From Hydractinia symbiolongicarpus (taxonomy: Eukaryota > Cnidaria > Hydrozoa > Anthoathecata > Hydractiniidae): a DNA stretch of 64,000 nt. Each line of letters starts with the position of its first letter. Within the stretch, counting starts at the first letter, position 1. Of this stretch, positions 22,746 to 35,811 are shown piece after piece. The position numbers and the translations under genes are program-made. The notes below the pieces were generated by a model. That model saw only the letters and a program-made list of their open reading frames with translations, was not told the DNA's origin and made no database searches. Location: assembly GCF_029227915.1 (NCBI RefSeq), contig NC_079876.1, positions 38,175,828-38,239,827 of the forward strand, in the 5' to 3' direction.

Positions 22746-24237
22746 CTGACACCGTTGGAAAGTCAATGAAATGTAGTTTTTGAAACTGTCGGTATTTCTT
22801 CAGCGCGTGATAACGGCTAGGATTAGTCCCACAGTAAAAAATGACTTTCTTATCTTAATTCTTAAATGAAGCGCTACTACAGCGCCCAGTATAATCGCTG
22901 AGTTTCGGCAATCATGTCAAATTAAGAAGATTGTTTTTTCTTGGAGTCCAATTGTCTCCTTTATCACATTTATCAGGTCACAGTCCAAAGTTAGTTCAAT
23001 AAGGTCCCACAGTCAATCGTTTCATTGTTAAAGGCGATGCAACCTAGTAATATCCGAAAAATATCGCTAAATTCATGTTGGTACGAATATGTGACGCAAC
23101 CGTTGTAACTCAAACGGACTGACACCGTTAGAAAGTCAATGAAATAAGGTTTTTGAAACTGTCGCTATTTCTTCAGGGCGCGATAACGGCTGGGATTGGT
23201 CCCACAGTAAAGAAAGACTTATTAATTTAAATTTTTAAATAAAGTGCTACAACAGCGCCCAGTGTAATCGCTGAGTTTAGGCAATCATGTCAAATTAAGA
23301 AGAATGCTATTTCTTGGAGTCCAATTTTTTCATTTATCACATTTATCAGGTCACAATCAAAAGTTAGTTCAATTAAGTCCCACAGTCAATCGTTTTATTG
23401 TTAAAAGCGATGCAACCTAGTAATATCAGAAAAATATCGCTAAATTCATGTTGGTACGAATATGTGACGCAACCGTTGTAACTCAAACGGACTGACACCG
23501 TTAGAAAGTCAAAGAAATGTAGTTTTTGAAACTGTCGCTATTTCTTCAGGGCGCAATAACGGCTAGGATTGGTCCTACAGCAAAAAAATGACTTTCTTAT
23601 CTTAATTCTTGAATGAAGCGCTACCACAGCGCCCAGTGTAATCGCTGAGTTTCGGCAATCATGTCAAATTAAGAAGAATGTTATTTCTAAGAGTCCAATT
23701 GTCTCACTTTCATATTTATAAGGTCACAGTCCATACTCAGTTCAATTAATTCCACAGTCAATCGTTTCGCTGTTAAAAGTCATACAACTTGGTAATACCT
23801 GAAAAATATCAAGAAATACATGTTGGTAGGAATATGTGACTCAAGCGTTGTAACTCAAACAGATTGATACTGTTAAAAAGTCATTGAAATGTAGTTTTTG
23901 AAACTGTCGCTATTTCTTCAGCGCGCGATAACGGCTAGGATCGGTCCCACAGTAAAAAATGACTTTTTCATCTTAATTCTTAAATGAAGCGCTACCACAG
24001 CGCCCAGTGTAGTCGCTGAGTTTCGGCAATCATGTCAAATTAAGAACAATGTTTTTTCTTGGAGTCCAATTGTCTCATTTATCACATTCATCAGGTCACA
24101 GTCCAAAAGTTAGTTCAATTAAGTCCCGCAGTCAATCGTTTCATTGTTAAAGGCGATGCAACCTAGTAATATCGGAAAAATATCACTAAAAACATGTTGG
24201 TACGAATATGTGACCCAACCGTTGTAACTCAAACGGA
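22746..24237 (+). repeat. Four-monomer HOR k-l-n-o, copy 4 (1492 bp)
   Basis: Monomers begin at 22746, 23119, 23492 and 23864. Order and diagnostics are as in the other copies: GTCGGTATT, AATAAGGTTTTTG, CAGGGCGCAATAACGG and GGATCGGTCCC. Small private changes include GGATTAGTCCC in the k monomer and GGTCCTACAGC in the n monomer. Confidence 0.85.
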
Positions 24238-26101
24238 CTGACACCGTTGGAAAGTCAATGAAATGTAGTTTTTGAAACTGTCGGTATTTCTTCAGCGCGT
24301 GATAACGGCTAGGATTGGTCCCACAGTAAAAAATGACTTTCTTATCTTAATTCTTAAATGAAGCGCTACCACAGCGCCCAGTATAATCCCTGAGTTTCGG
24401 CAATCATGTCAAATTAAGAAGATTGTTTTTTCTTGGAGTCCAATTGTCTCCTTTATCACATTTATCAGGTCACAGTCCAAAGTTAGTTCAATTAAGTCCC
24501 ACAGTCAATCGTTTCATTGTTAAAGGCGATGCAACCTAGTAATATCCGAAAAATATCGCTAAATTCATGTTGGTACGAATATGTGACGCAACCGTTGTAA
24601 CTCAAACCGACTGACACCGTTAGAAAGTCAATGAAATAAGGTTTTTGAAACTGTCGCTATTTCTTCAGGGCGCGATAACGGCTAGGATTGGTCCCACAGT
24701 AAAGAAAGACTTATTAATTTAAATTTTTAAATGAAGTGCTACAACAGCGCCCAGTGTAATCGCTGAGTTTAGGCAATCATGTCAAATTAAGAAGAATGCT
24801 ATTTCTTGGAGTCCAATTTTTTCATTTATCACATTTATCAGGTCACAGTCAAAAGTTAGTTCAATTAAGTCCCACAGTCAATTGTTTCGCTGTTAAAAGC
24901 CATACAACCTAGTAATACCTGAAAAATATCAAGAAATACATGTTGGTACGAATATATGACTCAACCGTTGTAACTCAAACAGATTGATACTGTTGGAAAG
25001 TCAATGAAATGTAGTTTGTGAAACTGTCGCTATTTCTTCAGCGCGCGATAACAGCTAGGATTGGTCCCACAGTAAAGAATGACTTATTTACCTAAACTTT
25101 TAAATGAAGCGCTACCACAGCGCCCAGTGTAATCGCTGAGTTCCGGCAATCACGTCAAGTTAAGAAGAATGTTATTTCTTGGAGTCCAATCTTCTCATTT
25201 ATCACATTTATCAGGTCACAATCCAAAGTTAGTTCAATTAAGTCCCACAGTCAATCGTTTTATTGTTAAAAGCGATGCAACCTAGTAATATCAGAAAAAT
25301 ATCGCTAAATTCATGTTGGTACGAATATGTGACGCAACCGTTGTAACTCAAACGGACTGACACCGTTAGAAAGTCAAAGAAATGTAGTTTTTGAAACTGT
25401 CGCTATTTCTTCAGGGCGCAATAACGGCTAGGATTGGTCCCACAGCAAAAAAATGACTTTCTTATCTTAATTCTTGAATGAAGCGCTACCACAGCGCCCA
25501 GTGTAATCGCTGAGTTTCGGCAATCATGTCAAATTAAGAATAATGTTATTTCTAAGAGTCCAATTGTCTCACTTTCATATTTATAAGGTCACAGTCCATA
25601 CTCAGTTCAATTAATTCCACAGTCAATCGTTTCGCTGTTAAAAGTCATACAACTTGGTAATACCTGAAAAATATCAAGAAATACATGTTGGTAGGAATAT
25701 GTGACTCAAGCGTTGTAACTCAAACAGATTGATACTGTTAAAAAGTCAATGAAATGTAGTTTTTGAAACTGTCGCTATTTCTTCAGCGCTCGATAACGGC
25801 TAGGATCGGTCCCACAGTAAAAAATGACTTTTTCATCTTAATTCTTAAATGAAGCGCTACCACAGCGCCAAGTGTAGTCGCTGAGTTTTGGCAATCATGT
25901 CAAATTAAGAACAATGTTTTTTCTTGGAGTCCAATTGTCTCATTTATCACATTCATCAGGTCACAGTCCAAAGTTAGTTCAATTAAGTCCCGCAGTCAAT
26001 CGTTTCATTGTTAAAGGCGATGCAACCTAGTAATATCAGAAAAATATCGCTAAATACATGTTGGTACGAATATGTGACCCAACCGTTGAAACTCAAACAG
26101 A
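24238..26101 (+). repeat. Five-monomer variant k-l-r-n-o
   Basis: Monomers begin at 24238, 24611, 24984, 25357 and 25729. The order is that of the k-l-n-o HOR with one extra monomer, r (TTGATACTGTTGGAAAG and AGTTTGTGAAACTG), between l and n. Its last four monomers are the partner of 7463-8953 at a 17148-bp offset. The r-n pair carries GAGTTCCGGCAATCACGTC and CCAATCTTCTC. Confidence 0.85.
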
Positions 26102-28715
26102 CTGAAACCATTAGAAAGTCAATGAAATGTAGTTTTTGAAACTGTCAATATTTCTTCAGCGCGCGATGACGGCTAGGATTGGTCCCACAGTAAAAAAATG
26201 ACTTTTTCACCTTAATTTTTAAATGAAGCGCTACCACAGCGACCAGTGTAGTCGCTGAGTTTCGGCAATCATGTCAATATAAGAACAATGTTATTTCTTG
26301 GAGTCCAATTGTCTCATTTATCACATTCATCAGGTCACAGTCCAAAGTTAGTTCAATTAAGTCCCACAGTCAATCGTTTCATTGTTAAAGGCGATGCAAC
26401 CTAGTAATATCAGAAAAATATCGCTAAATTCATGTTGGTACGAATATGTGACGCAACCGTTGTAACTCAAACGGATTGATACTGTTAAAAAGTCAATGAA
26501 ATGTAGTTTTTGAAACTGTCGCTATTTCTTCAGCGCGCGATAACGGCTAGGATTGGTCCCACAGTAAAAAAAATGACTTTTTTATCTTAATTCTTAAAAG
26601 AAGCGCTACCACAGCGCCAAGTGTAGTAGCTGAGTTTCGGCAATCATGTCAAATTAAGAACAATGTTTTTTCTTGGAGTCCAATTGTCTCATTTATCACA
26701 TTCATCAGGTCACAGTCCAAAGTTAGTTCAATTAAGTCCCACAGTCAATCGTTTCATTGTTAAAGGCGATGCAACCTAGTAATATCGGAAAAATATCGCT
26801 AAATACATGTTGGTACGAATATGTGACCCAACCGTTGAAACTCAAACGGACTGACACCGTTAGAAAGTCAATGAAATTTAGTTTTCGAAACTGTCGCTAT
26901 TTCTTCAGCGCGCGATAACGGCTAGGATTGGTCCCACAGTAAAAAATGACTTTTTTATCTTAATTCTTAAATGAAGCGCTACCACAGCGCCAAGTGTAGT
27001 CGCTGAGTTTCGGCGATCATGTCAAATTAAGAACAATGTTTTTTCTTGGAGTCCAATTGTCTCATTTATCACATTCATCAGGTCACAGTCCAAAGTTAGT
27101 TCAATTAAGTCCCACAGTCAATCGTTTCATTGTTAAAGGCGATGCAACCTAGTAATGTCAGATGAATATCGCTAAATACATGTTGGTATGAATATGTGAC
27201 CCAACCGTTGAAATTCAAACGGACTGACATCGTTTGAAAGTCAATGAAGTGTATTTTTTGAAACTGTCGCTATTTCTTCAGCGCGCGATAACGGCTAGGA
27301 TTGGTCCCACAGTAAAAAATGACTTTTTTATCTTAATTCTTAAATGAAGCGCTACCACAGCGCCAAGTGTAGTCGCTGAGTTTCGGCGATCATGTCAAAT
27401 TAAGAACAATGTTTTTTCTTGGAGTCCAATTGTCTCATTTATCACATTCATCAGGTCACAGTCCAAAGTTAGTTCAATTCAGTCCCACAGTCAATCGTTT
27501 CATTGTTAAAGGCGATGCAACCTAGTAATGTCAGATGAATATCGCTAAATACATGTTGGTATGAATATGTGACCCAACCGTTGAAATTCAAACGGACTGA
27601 CATCGTTTGAAAGTCAATGAAGTGTATTTTTTGAAACTGTCGCTATTTCTTCAGCGCGCGATAACGGCTAGGATTAGTCCCACAGTAAAAAAATGACATT
27701 TTCATCTTAATTCTTAAATGAAGCGCTACCACAGCGACCAGTGTAATCGCTGAGTTTCGGCAATCATGTCAAGATAAGAACAATGTTATTCCTTGGAGTC
27801 AAATTGTCTCATTTATCACATTCATCAGGTCACAGTCCAAAGTTAGTCCATTTAAGTCCCACAGTCAATCGTTTCATTGTTAAAGGCGATGCAACTTAGT
27901 AATATCAGAAAAATATCGCTAAATTCATGTTGGTACGAATATGTGACGCAACCGTTGTAACTCAAACGGACTGACACCGTTAGAAAGTCAAAGAAATGTA
28001 GTTTTTGAAACTGTCGCTATTTCTTCAGGGCGCAATAACGGCTAGGATTGGTCCCACAGCAAAAAAATGACTTTCTTATCTTAATTCTTGAATGAAGCGC
28101 TACCACAGCGCCCAGTGTAATCGCTGAGTTTCGGCAATCATGTCAAATTAAGAATAATGTTATTTCTAAGAGTCCAATTGTCTCACTTTCATATTTATAA
28201 GGTCACAGTCCATACTCAGTTCAATTAATTCCACAGTCAATCGTTTCGCTGTTAAAAGTCATACAACTTGGTAATACCTGAAAAATATCAAGAAATACAT
28301 GTTGGTAGGAATATGTGACTCAAGCGTTGTAACTCAAACAGATTGATACTGTTAAAAAGTCAATGAAATGTAGTTTTTGAAACTGTCGCTATTTCTTCAG
28401 CGCGCGATAACGGCTAGGATCGGTCCCACAGTAAAAAATGACTTTTTCATCTTAATTCTTAAATGAAGCGCTACCACAGCGCCAAGTGTAGTCGCTGAGT
28501 TTTGGCAATCATGTCAAATTAAGAACAATGTTTTTTCTTGGAGTCCAATTGTCTCATTTATCACATTCATCAGGTCACAGTCCAAAGTTAGTTCAATTAA
28601 GTCCCGCAGTCAATCGTTTCATTGTTAAAGGCGATGCAACCTAGTAACATCGGAAAAATATCGCTATATACATGTTGGTACGAATATGTGACCCAACCGT
28701 TGAAACTCAAACGGA
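26102..28715 (+). repeat. Seven-monomer unit, copy 1 (2614 bp)
   Basis: Monomers begin at 26102, 26476, 26851, 27224, 27597, 27971 and 28343. Diagnostics are CTGAAACCATTAG with CGCGATGACGG in the first, an 8-A run and TTAAAAGAAGCG in the second, GAAATTTAGTTTTCG in the third, and GACATCGTTTGAAAGTC in both the fourth and fifth. The last two are n and o. The fourth and fifth monomers share their start, a local single-monomer duplication that the second copy lacks. The 26476 monomer is 375 bp long because of the lengthened A-run. Confidence 0.85.
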
Positions 28716-30583
28716 CTGAAACCATTAGAAAGTCAATGAAATGTAGTTTTTGAAACTGTCAATATTTCTTCAGCGCGCGATGACGGCTAGGATTGGTCCC
28801 ACAGTAAAAAAATGACTTTTTCACCTTAATTCTTAAATGAAGCGCTACCACAGCGACCAGTGTAGTCGCTGAGTTTCGGCAATCATGTCAATATAAGAAC
28901 AATGTTATTTCTTGGAGTCCAATTGTCTCATTTATCACATTCATCAGGTCACAGTCCAAAGTTAGTTCAATTAAGTCCCACAGTCAATCGTTTCATTGTT
29001 AAAGGCGATGCAACCTAGTAATATCAGAAAAACATCGCTAAATTTATGTTGGTACGAATATGTGACGCAACCGTTGTAACTCAAACGGATTGATACTCTT
29101 AAAAAGTCAATGAAATGTAGTTTTTGAAACTGTCGCTATTTCTTCAGCGCGCGATAACGGCTAGGATTGGTCCCACAGTAAAAAAAATGACTTTTTTATC
29201 TTAATTCTTAAAAGAAGCGCTACCACAGCGCCAAGTGTAGTCGCTGAGTTTCGGCAATCATGTCAAATTAAGAACAATGTTTTTTCTTGGAGTCCAATTG
29301 TCTCATTTATCACATTCATCAGGTCACAGTCCAAAGTTAGTTCAATTAAGTCCCACAGTCAATCGTTTCATTGTTAAAGGCGATGCAACCTAGTAATATC
29401 GGAAAAATATCGCTAAATACATGTTGGTACGAATATGTGACCCAACCGTTGAAACTCAAACGGACTGACACCGTTAGAAAGTCAATGAAATTTAGTTTTT
29501 GAAACTGTCGCTATTTCTTCAGCGCGCGATAACGGCTAGGATTGGTCCCACAGTAAAAAATGACTTTTTTATCTTAATTCTTAAATGAAGCGCTACCACA
29601 GCGCCAAGTGTAGTCGCTGAGTTTCGGCGATCATTTCAAATTAAGAACAATGTTTTTTCTTGGAGTCCAATTGTCTCATTTATCACATTCATCAGGTCAC
29701 AGTCCAAAGTTAGTTCAATTAAGTCCCACAGTCAATCGTTTCATTGTTAAAGGCGATGCAACCTAGTAATGTCAGATGAATATCGCTAAATACATGTTGG
29801 TATGAATATGTGACCCAACCGTTAAAACTCAAACGGACTGACATCGTTTGAAAGTCAATGAAATGTATTTTTTGAAACTGTCGCTATTTCTTCAGCGCGC
29901 GATAACGGCTAGGATTAGTCCCACAGTAAAAAAATGACTTTTTCATCTTAATTCTTAAATGAAGCGCTACCACAGCGACCAGTGTAATCGCTGAGTTTCG
30001 GCAATCATGTCAATATAAGAACAATGTTATTCCTTGGAGTCCAATTGTCTCATTTATCACATTCATCAGGTCACAGTCCAAAGTTAGTTCATTTAAGTCC
30101 CACAGTCAATCATTTCATTGTTAAAGGCGATGCAACCTAGTAATATCAGAAAAATATCGCTAAATTCATGTTGGTACGAATATGTGACGCAACCGTTGTA
30201 ACTCAAACGGACTGACACCGTTAGAAAGTCAATGAAATGTAGTTTTTGAAACTGTCGCTATTTCTTCAGGGCGCAATAACGGCTAGGATTGGTCCCACAG
30301 CAAAAAAATGACTTTCTTATCTTAATTCTTGAATGAAGCGCTACCACAGCGCCCAGTGTAATCGGTGAGTTTCGGCAATCATGTCAAATTAAGAAGAATG
30401 TTATTTCTAAGAGTCCAATTGTCTCACTTTCATATTTATAAGGTCACAGTCCATACTCAGTTCAATTAATTCCACAGTCAATCGTTTCACTGTTAAAAGC
30501 CATACATCTTGGTAATACCTGAAAAATATCAAGAAATACATGTTGGTAGGAATATGTGATTCAAGCGTTGTAACTCAAACAGA
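28716..30583 (+). repeat. Seven-monomer unit, copy 2, one monomer shorter
   Basis: Monomers begin at 28716, 29090, 29465, 29838 and 30212. The first three lie exactly 2614 bp from their partners and share CTGAAACC with ATTAG, CGATGACGG, TTAAAAGAAGCG and GAAATTTAG. The GACATCGTTTGAAAG monomer occurs once here (29838) and twice in copy 1. The n monomer at 30212 carries the private ATCGGTGAG at 30361, repeated at 32975. Confidence 0.85.
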
Positions 30584-32825
30584 TTGATACTGTTAAAAAG
30601 TCAATGAAATGTAGTTTTTGAAACTGTCGCTATTTCTTCAGCGCGCGATAACGACTAGGATTGGTCCCACAGTAAGAAAATGACTTTTTCATCTTAATTC
30701 TTAAATGAAGCGCTACCACAGCGACCAGTGTAGTCGCTGAGTTTCGGCAATCATGTCAAATCAAGAACAATGTTTTTTCTTGGAGTCCAATTGTCTCATT
30801 TATCACATTCATCAGGTCACAGTCCAAAGTTAGTTCAATTAAGTCCCACAGTCAATCGTTTCATTGTTAAAGGCGATGCAACCTAGTAATATCAGAAAAA
30901 TATCGCTAAATTCATGTTGGTACGAATATGTGACGCAACCGTTGTAACTCAAACGGATTGATACTGTTAAAAAGTCAATGAAATGTAGTTTTTGAAACTG
31001 TCGCTATTTCTTCAGCGCGCGATAAGGGCTAGGATTGTTCCCACAGTAAAAAAATGACTTTTTTATCTTAATTCTTAAATGAAGCGCTACCACAGCGCCA
31101 AGTGTAGTCGCTGAGTTTCGGCAATCATGTCAAATTAAGAAGAATGTTTTTTCTTGGAGTCCAATTGTCTCATTTATCACATTCATCAGGTCACAGTCCA
31201 AAGTTAGTTCAATTAAGTCCCACAGTCAATCATTTCATTGTTAAAGGCGATGCAAATTAGTAATATCGGAAAAATATCGCTAAATACATGTTGGTACGAA
31301 TATGTGACCCAACCGTTGAATCTCAAACGGACTGACACCGTTAGAAAGTCAATGAAATGTAGTTTTTATAACTGCCGCTATTTCTTCAGCGGGCGATAAC
31401 GGCTAGGATTGATCCCACAGTAAAAAAATGACTTTTTCATCTTAATTCTTAAATGAAGCGCTACCACAGCGCCCAGTGTAATCGCTGAGTTTCGGCAATC
31501 ATGTCAAATTAAGAAGAATGTTATTTCTAAGAGTCCAATTGTCTCACTTTCATATTTATAAGGTCACAGTCCATACTCAGTTCAATTAATTCCCACAGTC
31601 AATCGTTTCGCTGTTAAAAGCCATACAACTTAGTAATACCTGAAAAATATCAAGAAATACATGTTGGTAGGAATATGTGACTCAACCGTTGTAACTCAAA
31701 CGGATTGATACTGTTAAAAAGTCAATGAAATGTGGTTTTTGAAACTGTCGCTATTTCTTCAGGGCGCGATAACGGCTAGGATTGGTCCCACAGTAAAAAA
31801 ATGACTTTTTCACCTTAATTCTTAAATGAAGCGCTACCACAGCGCCAAGTGTAGTCGCTGAGTTTCGGCAATCATGTCAAATTAAGAACAATGTTTTTTC
31901 TTGGAGTCCAATTGTCTCATTTATCACATTCATCAGGTCACAGTCCAAAGTTAGTTCAATTAAGTCCCACAGTCAATCGTTTCATTGTTAAAGGCGATGC
32001 AACCTAGTAATATCGGAAAAATATCGCTAAATACATGTTGGTACGAATATGTGACCCAACCGTTAAAACTCAAACGGACTGACACCGTGAGAAAGTCAAT
32101 GAAATGTAGTTTTTGAAACTGTCGCTATTTCTTCAGCGCGCGATAACGGCTAGGATTGGTCCCACAGTAAAAAAATGACTTTTTCATGTTAATTCTTAAA
32201 TGAAGCGCTACCACAGCGACCAGTGTAGTCGCTGAGTTTCGGCAATCATGTCAAATTAAGAACAATGTTATTTCTTGGAGTCCAATTCTCTCATTTATCA
32301 CATTCATCAGATCACAGTCCAAAGTTAGTTCAATTAAATCCCACAGTCAATCGTTTCATTGTTAAAGGCGATGCAACCTAGTAATATCAGAAAAATATCG
32401 CTAAATTCATGTTGATACGAATATGTGACGCAACTGTTGTAACTCAAACGGACTGAAACCGTTAGAAAGTCAATGAAATGCAGTTTTTGAAACTGTTGCT
32501 ATTTCTTCAGGGCGAGATAACGGCTAGGATTAGTCCCACGGTAAAATATAACTTTCTTATCTTAATTCTTAAATGAAGCGCTACCACAGCGCCCAGTGTA
32601 ATCGCTGAAATTCGGCGATCATGTCAAACTAAGAAGAATGTTTTTTCTTGGAGTCCAATTGTCTCATTTATCACATTCATCAGGTCACAGTCCAAAGTTA
32701 GTTCAAGTAAGTTCCACAGTCAATCGTTTCATTGTTAAAGGCGATGCAACCTAGTAATATCAGAAAAATATCGCTAAATTCATGTTGGTACGAATATGTG
32801 ACGCAACCGTTGTAACTCAAACGGA
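30584..32825 (+). repeat. Monomers 83-88: o-like pair followed by the block shared with the window start
   Basis: Monomers begin at 30584, 30958, 31332, 31705, 32079 and 32453. The monomers at 30212, 30584, 30958 and 31332 match those at 32826, 33198, 33572 and 33946 at an offset of 2614 bp. Shared marks are ATCGGTGAG, GATAACGACTAGG with CACAGTAAGAAAATG, and AGCGGGCGATAACGG with GGATTGATCCC. The monomers from 31332 to 32453 are also the partner of 1-1494. The last three are classes a, b and c. Confidence 0.83.
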
Positions 32826-34319
32826 CTGACACCGTTAGAAAGTCAATGAAATGTAGTTTTTGAAACTGTCGCTATTTCTTCAGGGCGCAATAACGGCTAG
32901 GATTGGTCCCACAGCAAAAATATGACTTTCTTATCTTAGTTCTTGAATGAAGCGCTACCACAGCGCCCAGTGTAATCGGTGAGTTTCGGCAATCATGTCA
33001 AATTAAGAAGAATGTTATTTCTAAGAGTCCAATTGTCTCACTTTCATATTTATAAGGTCACAGTCCATACTCAGTTCAATTAATTCCACAGTCAATCGTT
33101 TCACTGTTAAAAGCCATACATCTTGGTAATACCTGAAAAATATCAAGAAATACATGTTGGTAGGAATATGTGACTCAAGCGTTGTAACTCAAACAGATTG
33201 ATACTGTTAAAAAGTCAATGAAATGTAGTTTTTGAAACTGTCGCTATTTCTTCAGCGCGCGATAACGACTAGGATTGGTCCCACAGTAAGAAAATGACTT
33301 TTTCATCTTAATTCTTAAATGAAGCGCTACCACAGCGACCAGTGTAGTCGCTGAGTTTCGGCAATCATGTCAAATCAAGAACAATGTTTTTTCTTGGAGT
33401 CCAATTGTCTCATTTATCACATTCATCAGGTCACAGTCCAAAGTTAGTTCAATTAAGTCCCACAGTCAATCGTTTCATTGTTAAAGGCGATGCAACCTAG
33501 TAATATCAGAAAAATATCGCTAAATTCATGTTGGTACGAATATGTGACGCAACCGTTGTAACTCAAACGGATTGATACTGTTAAAAAGTCAATGAAATGT
33601 AGTTTTTGAAACTGTCGCTATTTCTTCAGCGCGCGATAACGGCTAGGATTGGTCCCACAGTAAAAAAATGACTTTTTTATCTTAATTCTTAAATGAAGCG
33701 CTACCACAGCGCCAAGTGTAGTCGCTGAGTTTCGGCAATCATGTCAAATTAAGAAGAATGTTATTTCTTGGAGTCCAATTGTCTCATTTATCACATTCAT
33801 CAGGTCACAGTCCAAAGTTAGTTCAATTAAGTCCCACAGTCAATCATTTCATTGTTAAAGGCGATGCAACTTAGTAATATCGGAAAAATATCGCTAAATA
33901 CATGTTGGTACGAATATGTGACCCAACCGTTGAATCTCAAACGGACTGACACCGTTAGAAAGTCAATGAAATGTAGTTTTTGAAACTGCCGCTATTTCTT
34001 CAGCGGGCGATAACGGCTAGGATTGATCCCACAGTAAAAAAATGACTTTTTCATCTTAATTCTTAAATGAAGCGCTACCACAGCGACCAGTGTAGTCGCT
34101 GAGTTTCGGCAATCATGTCAAATTAAGAACAATGTTATTTCTTGGAGTCCAATTCTCTCATTTATCACATTCATCAGATCACAGTCCAAAGTTAGTTCAA
34201 TTAAATCCCACAGTCAATCGTTTCATTGTTAAAGGCGATGCAACCTAGTAATATCAGAAAAATATCGCTAAATTCATGTTGATACGAATATGTGACGCAA
34301 CTGTTGTAACTCAAACGGA
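32826..34319 (+). repeat. Second copy of the 30212-31704 block (offset 2614 bp)
   Basis: Monomers begin at 32826, 33198, 33572 and 33946. The last is a chimera: it starts like 31332 (ACTGCCGC, AGCGGGCG, GGATTGATCCC) and passes near the GCGACCAGTGTAG position into class b (CCAATTCTCTC, ATCAGATCACAG). It thereby skips the a monomer and most of b and leads straight into class c at 34320. The first monomer has the private CAGCAAAAATATG and CTTAGTTCTTG. Confidence 0.83.
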
Positions 34320-35811
34320 CTGAAACCGTTAGAAAGTCAATGAAATGCAGTTTTTGAAACTGTTGCTATTTCTTCAGGGCGAGATAACGGCTAGGATTAG
34401 TCCCACGGTAAAATATGACTTTCTTATCTTAATTCTTAAATGAAGCGCTACCACAGCGCCCAGTGTAATCGCTGAATTTCGGTGATCATGTCAAACTAAG
34501 AAGAATGTTTTTTCTTGGAGTCCAATTGTCTCATTTATCACATTCATCAGGTCACAGTCCAAAGTTAGTTCAAGTAAGTTCCGAAGTCAATCGTTTCATT
34601 GTTAAAGGCGATGCAACCTAGTAATATCAGAAAAATATCGCTAAATTCATGTTGGTACGAATATGTGACGCAACCGTTGTAACTCAAACGGACTGACACA
34701 GTTAGAAAGTCAATGAAATGTAGTTTTTGAAACTGTCGCTATTTCTTCAGTGCGCAATAACGGTTAGGATTGGTCCCACAGCAAAAAAATGACTTATTAA
34801 TTTAAATTTTTAAATGAAGCGCTACAACAGCGCCCAGTGTAAACGCTGAGTTTAGGCAATCATGTCAAATTAAGAAGAATGCTATTTCTTGGAGTCCAAT
34901 TTTTTCATTTATCACATTTATCAGGTCACAGTCAAAAGTTAGTTCAATTAAGTCCCACAGTCAATCATTTCACTGTTAAAAGCGATGCAACCTAGTAATG
35001 TCAGATGAACATCGCTAAATACATGTTGGTACGAATATGTGACCCAACCGTTTAAACTTAAACGGACTGACACCGCTAGAAACTCAATGAAATGTAGTTT
35101 TTGAAACTGTCGCTTTTTTTCAGCGCGAGATAACGGCTAGGATTGGTCCCACGGTAAAATATGACTTTCTTATATTAATTCTTAAATGAAGCGCTACCAC
35201 AGCGCCCAGTGTAATCTCTGAATTTCGGCAATCATGTCAAATTGAGAAGAATGTTTTTTCTTGGAGTCCAATTGTCTCATTTATCACATTCATCAGGTCA
35301 CAGTCCAAAGTTAGTTCAATTAAGTCCCAACGTCAATCGTTTCATTGTTAAAGGCGATGCAACCTGGTAATATCAGAAAAATATCGCTAAATTCATGTTG
35401 GTACGAATATGTGACGCAACCGTTGTAACTCAAACGGACTGACACCGTTAGAAAGTCAATGAAATGTAGTTTTTGAAGCTGTCGCTATTTCTTCAGGGCG
35501 CAATAACGGCTAGGATTGGTCCCACAGCAAAAAAATGACTTTTTTATCTTAATTCTTGAATGAAGCGCTACCACAGCGCCCAGTGTAATCGCTGAGTTTC
35601 GGCAATCATGTCAAATTAAGAAGAATGTTATTTCTAAGAGTCCAATTGTCTCACTTTCATATTTATAAGGTCACAGTCCATACTCAGTTCAATTAATTCC
35701 CACAGTCAATCGTTTCGCTGTTAAAAGCCATACAACTTAGTAATACCTGAAAAATATCAAGAAATACATGTTGGTAGGAATATGTGACTCAACCGTTGTA
35801 ACTCAAACGGA
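34320..35811 (+). repeat. Six-monomer HOR a-b-c-d-e-f, partial copy (c-d-e-f)
   Basis: Monomers begin at 34320 (c), 34693 (d), 35067 (e) and 35439 (f). Class c has GAAATGCAG and CCCACGGTAAAATATG. Class d has GTGCGCAATAACGGTTAGG. Class e has GAAACTCAATG and GTCGCTTTTTTTCAGCG. Class f has TTTTGAAGCTGTCGC and the TTATTTCTAAGAGTCC tail. Its b portion is the chimeric monomer at 33946. Confidence 0.88.

Noticed and set aside
26565-26580. Lengthened A-run as a microsatellite locus
   Set aside because: It is a 1-2 base expansion of the A-run present in every monomer, shared with its HOR partner near 29179. It is not an independent microsatellite.
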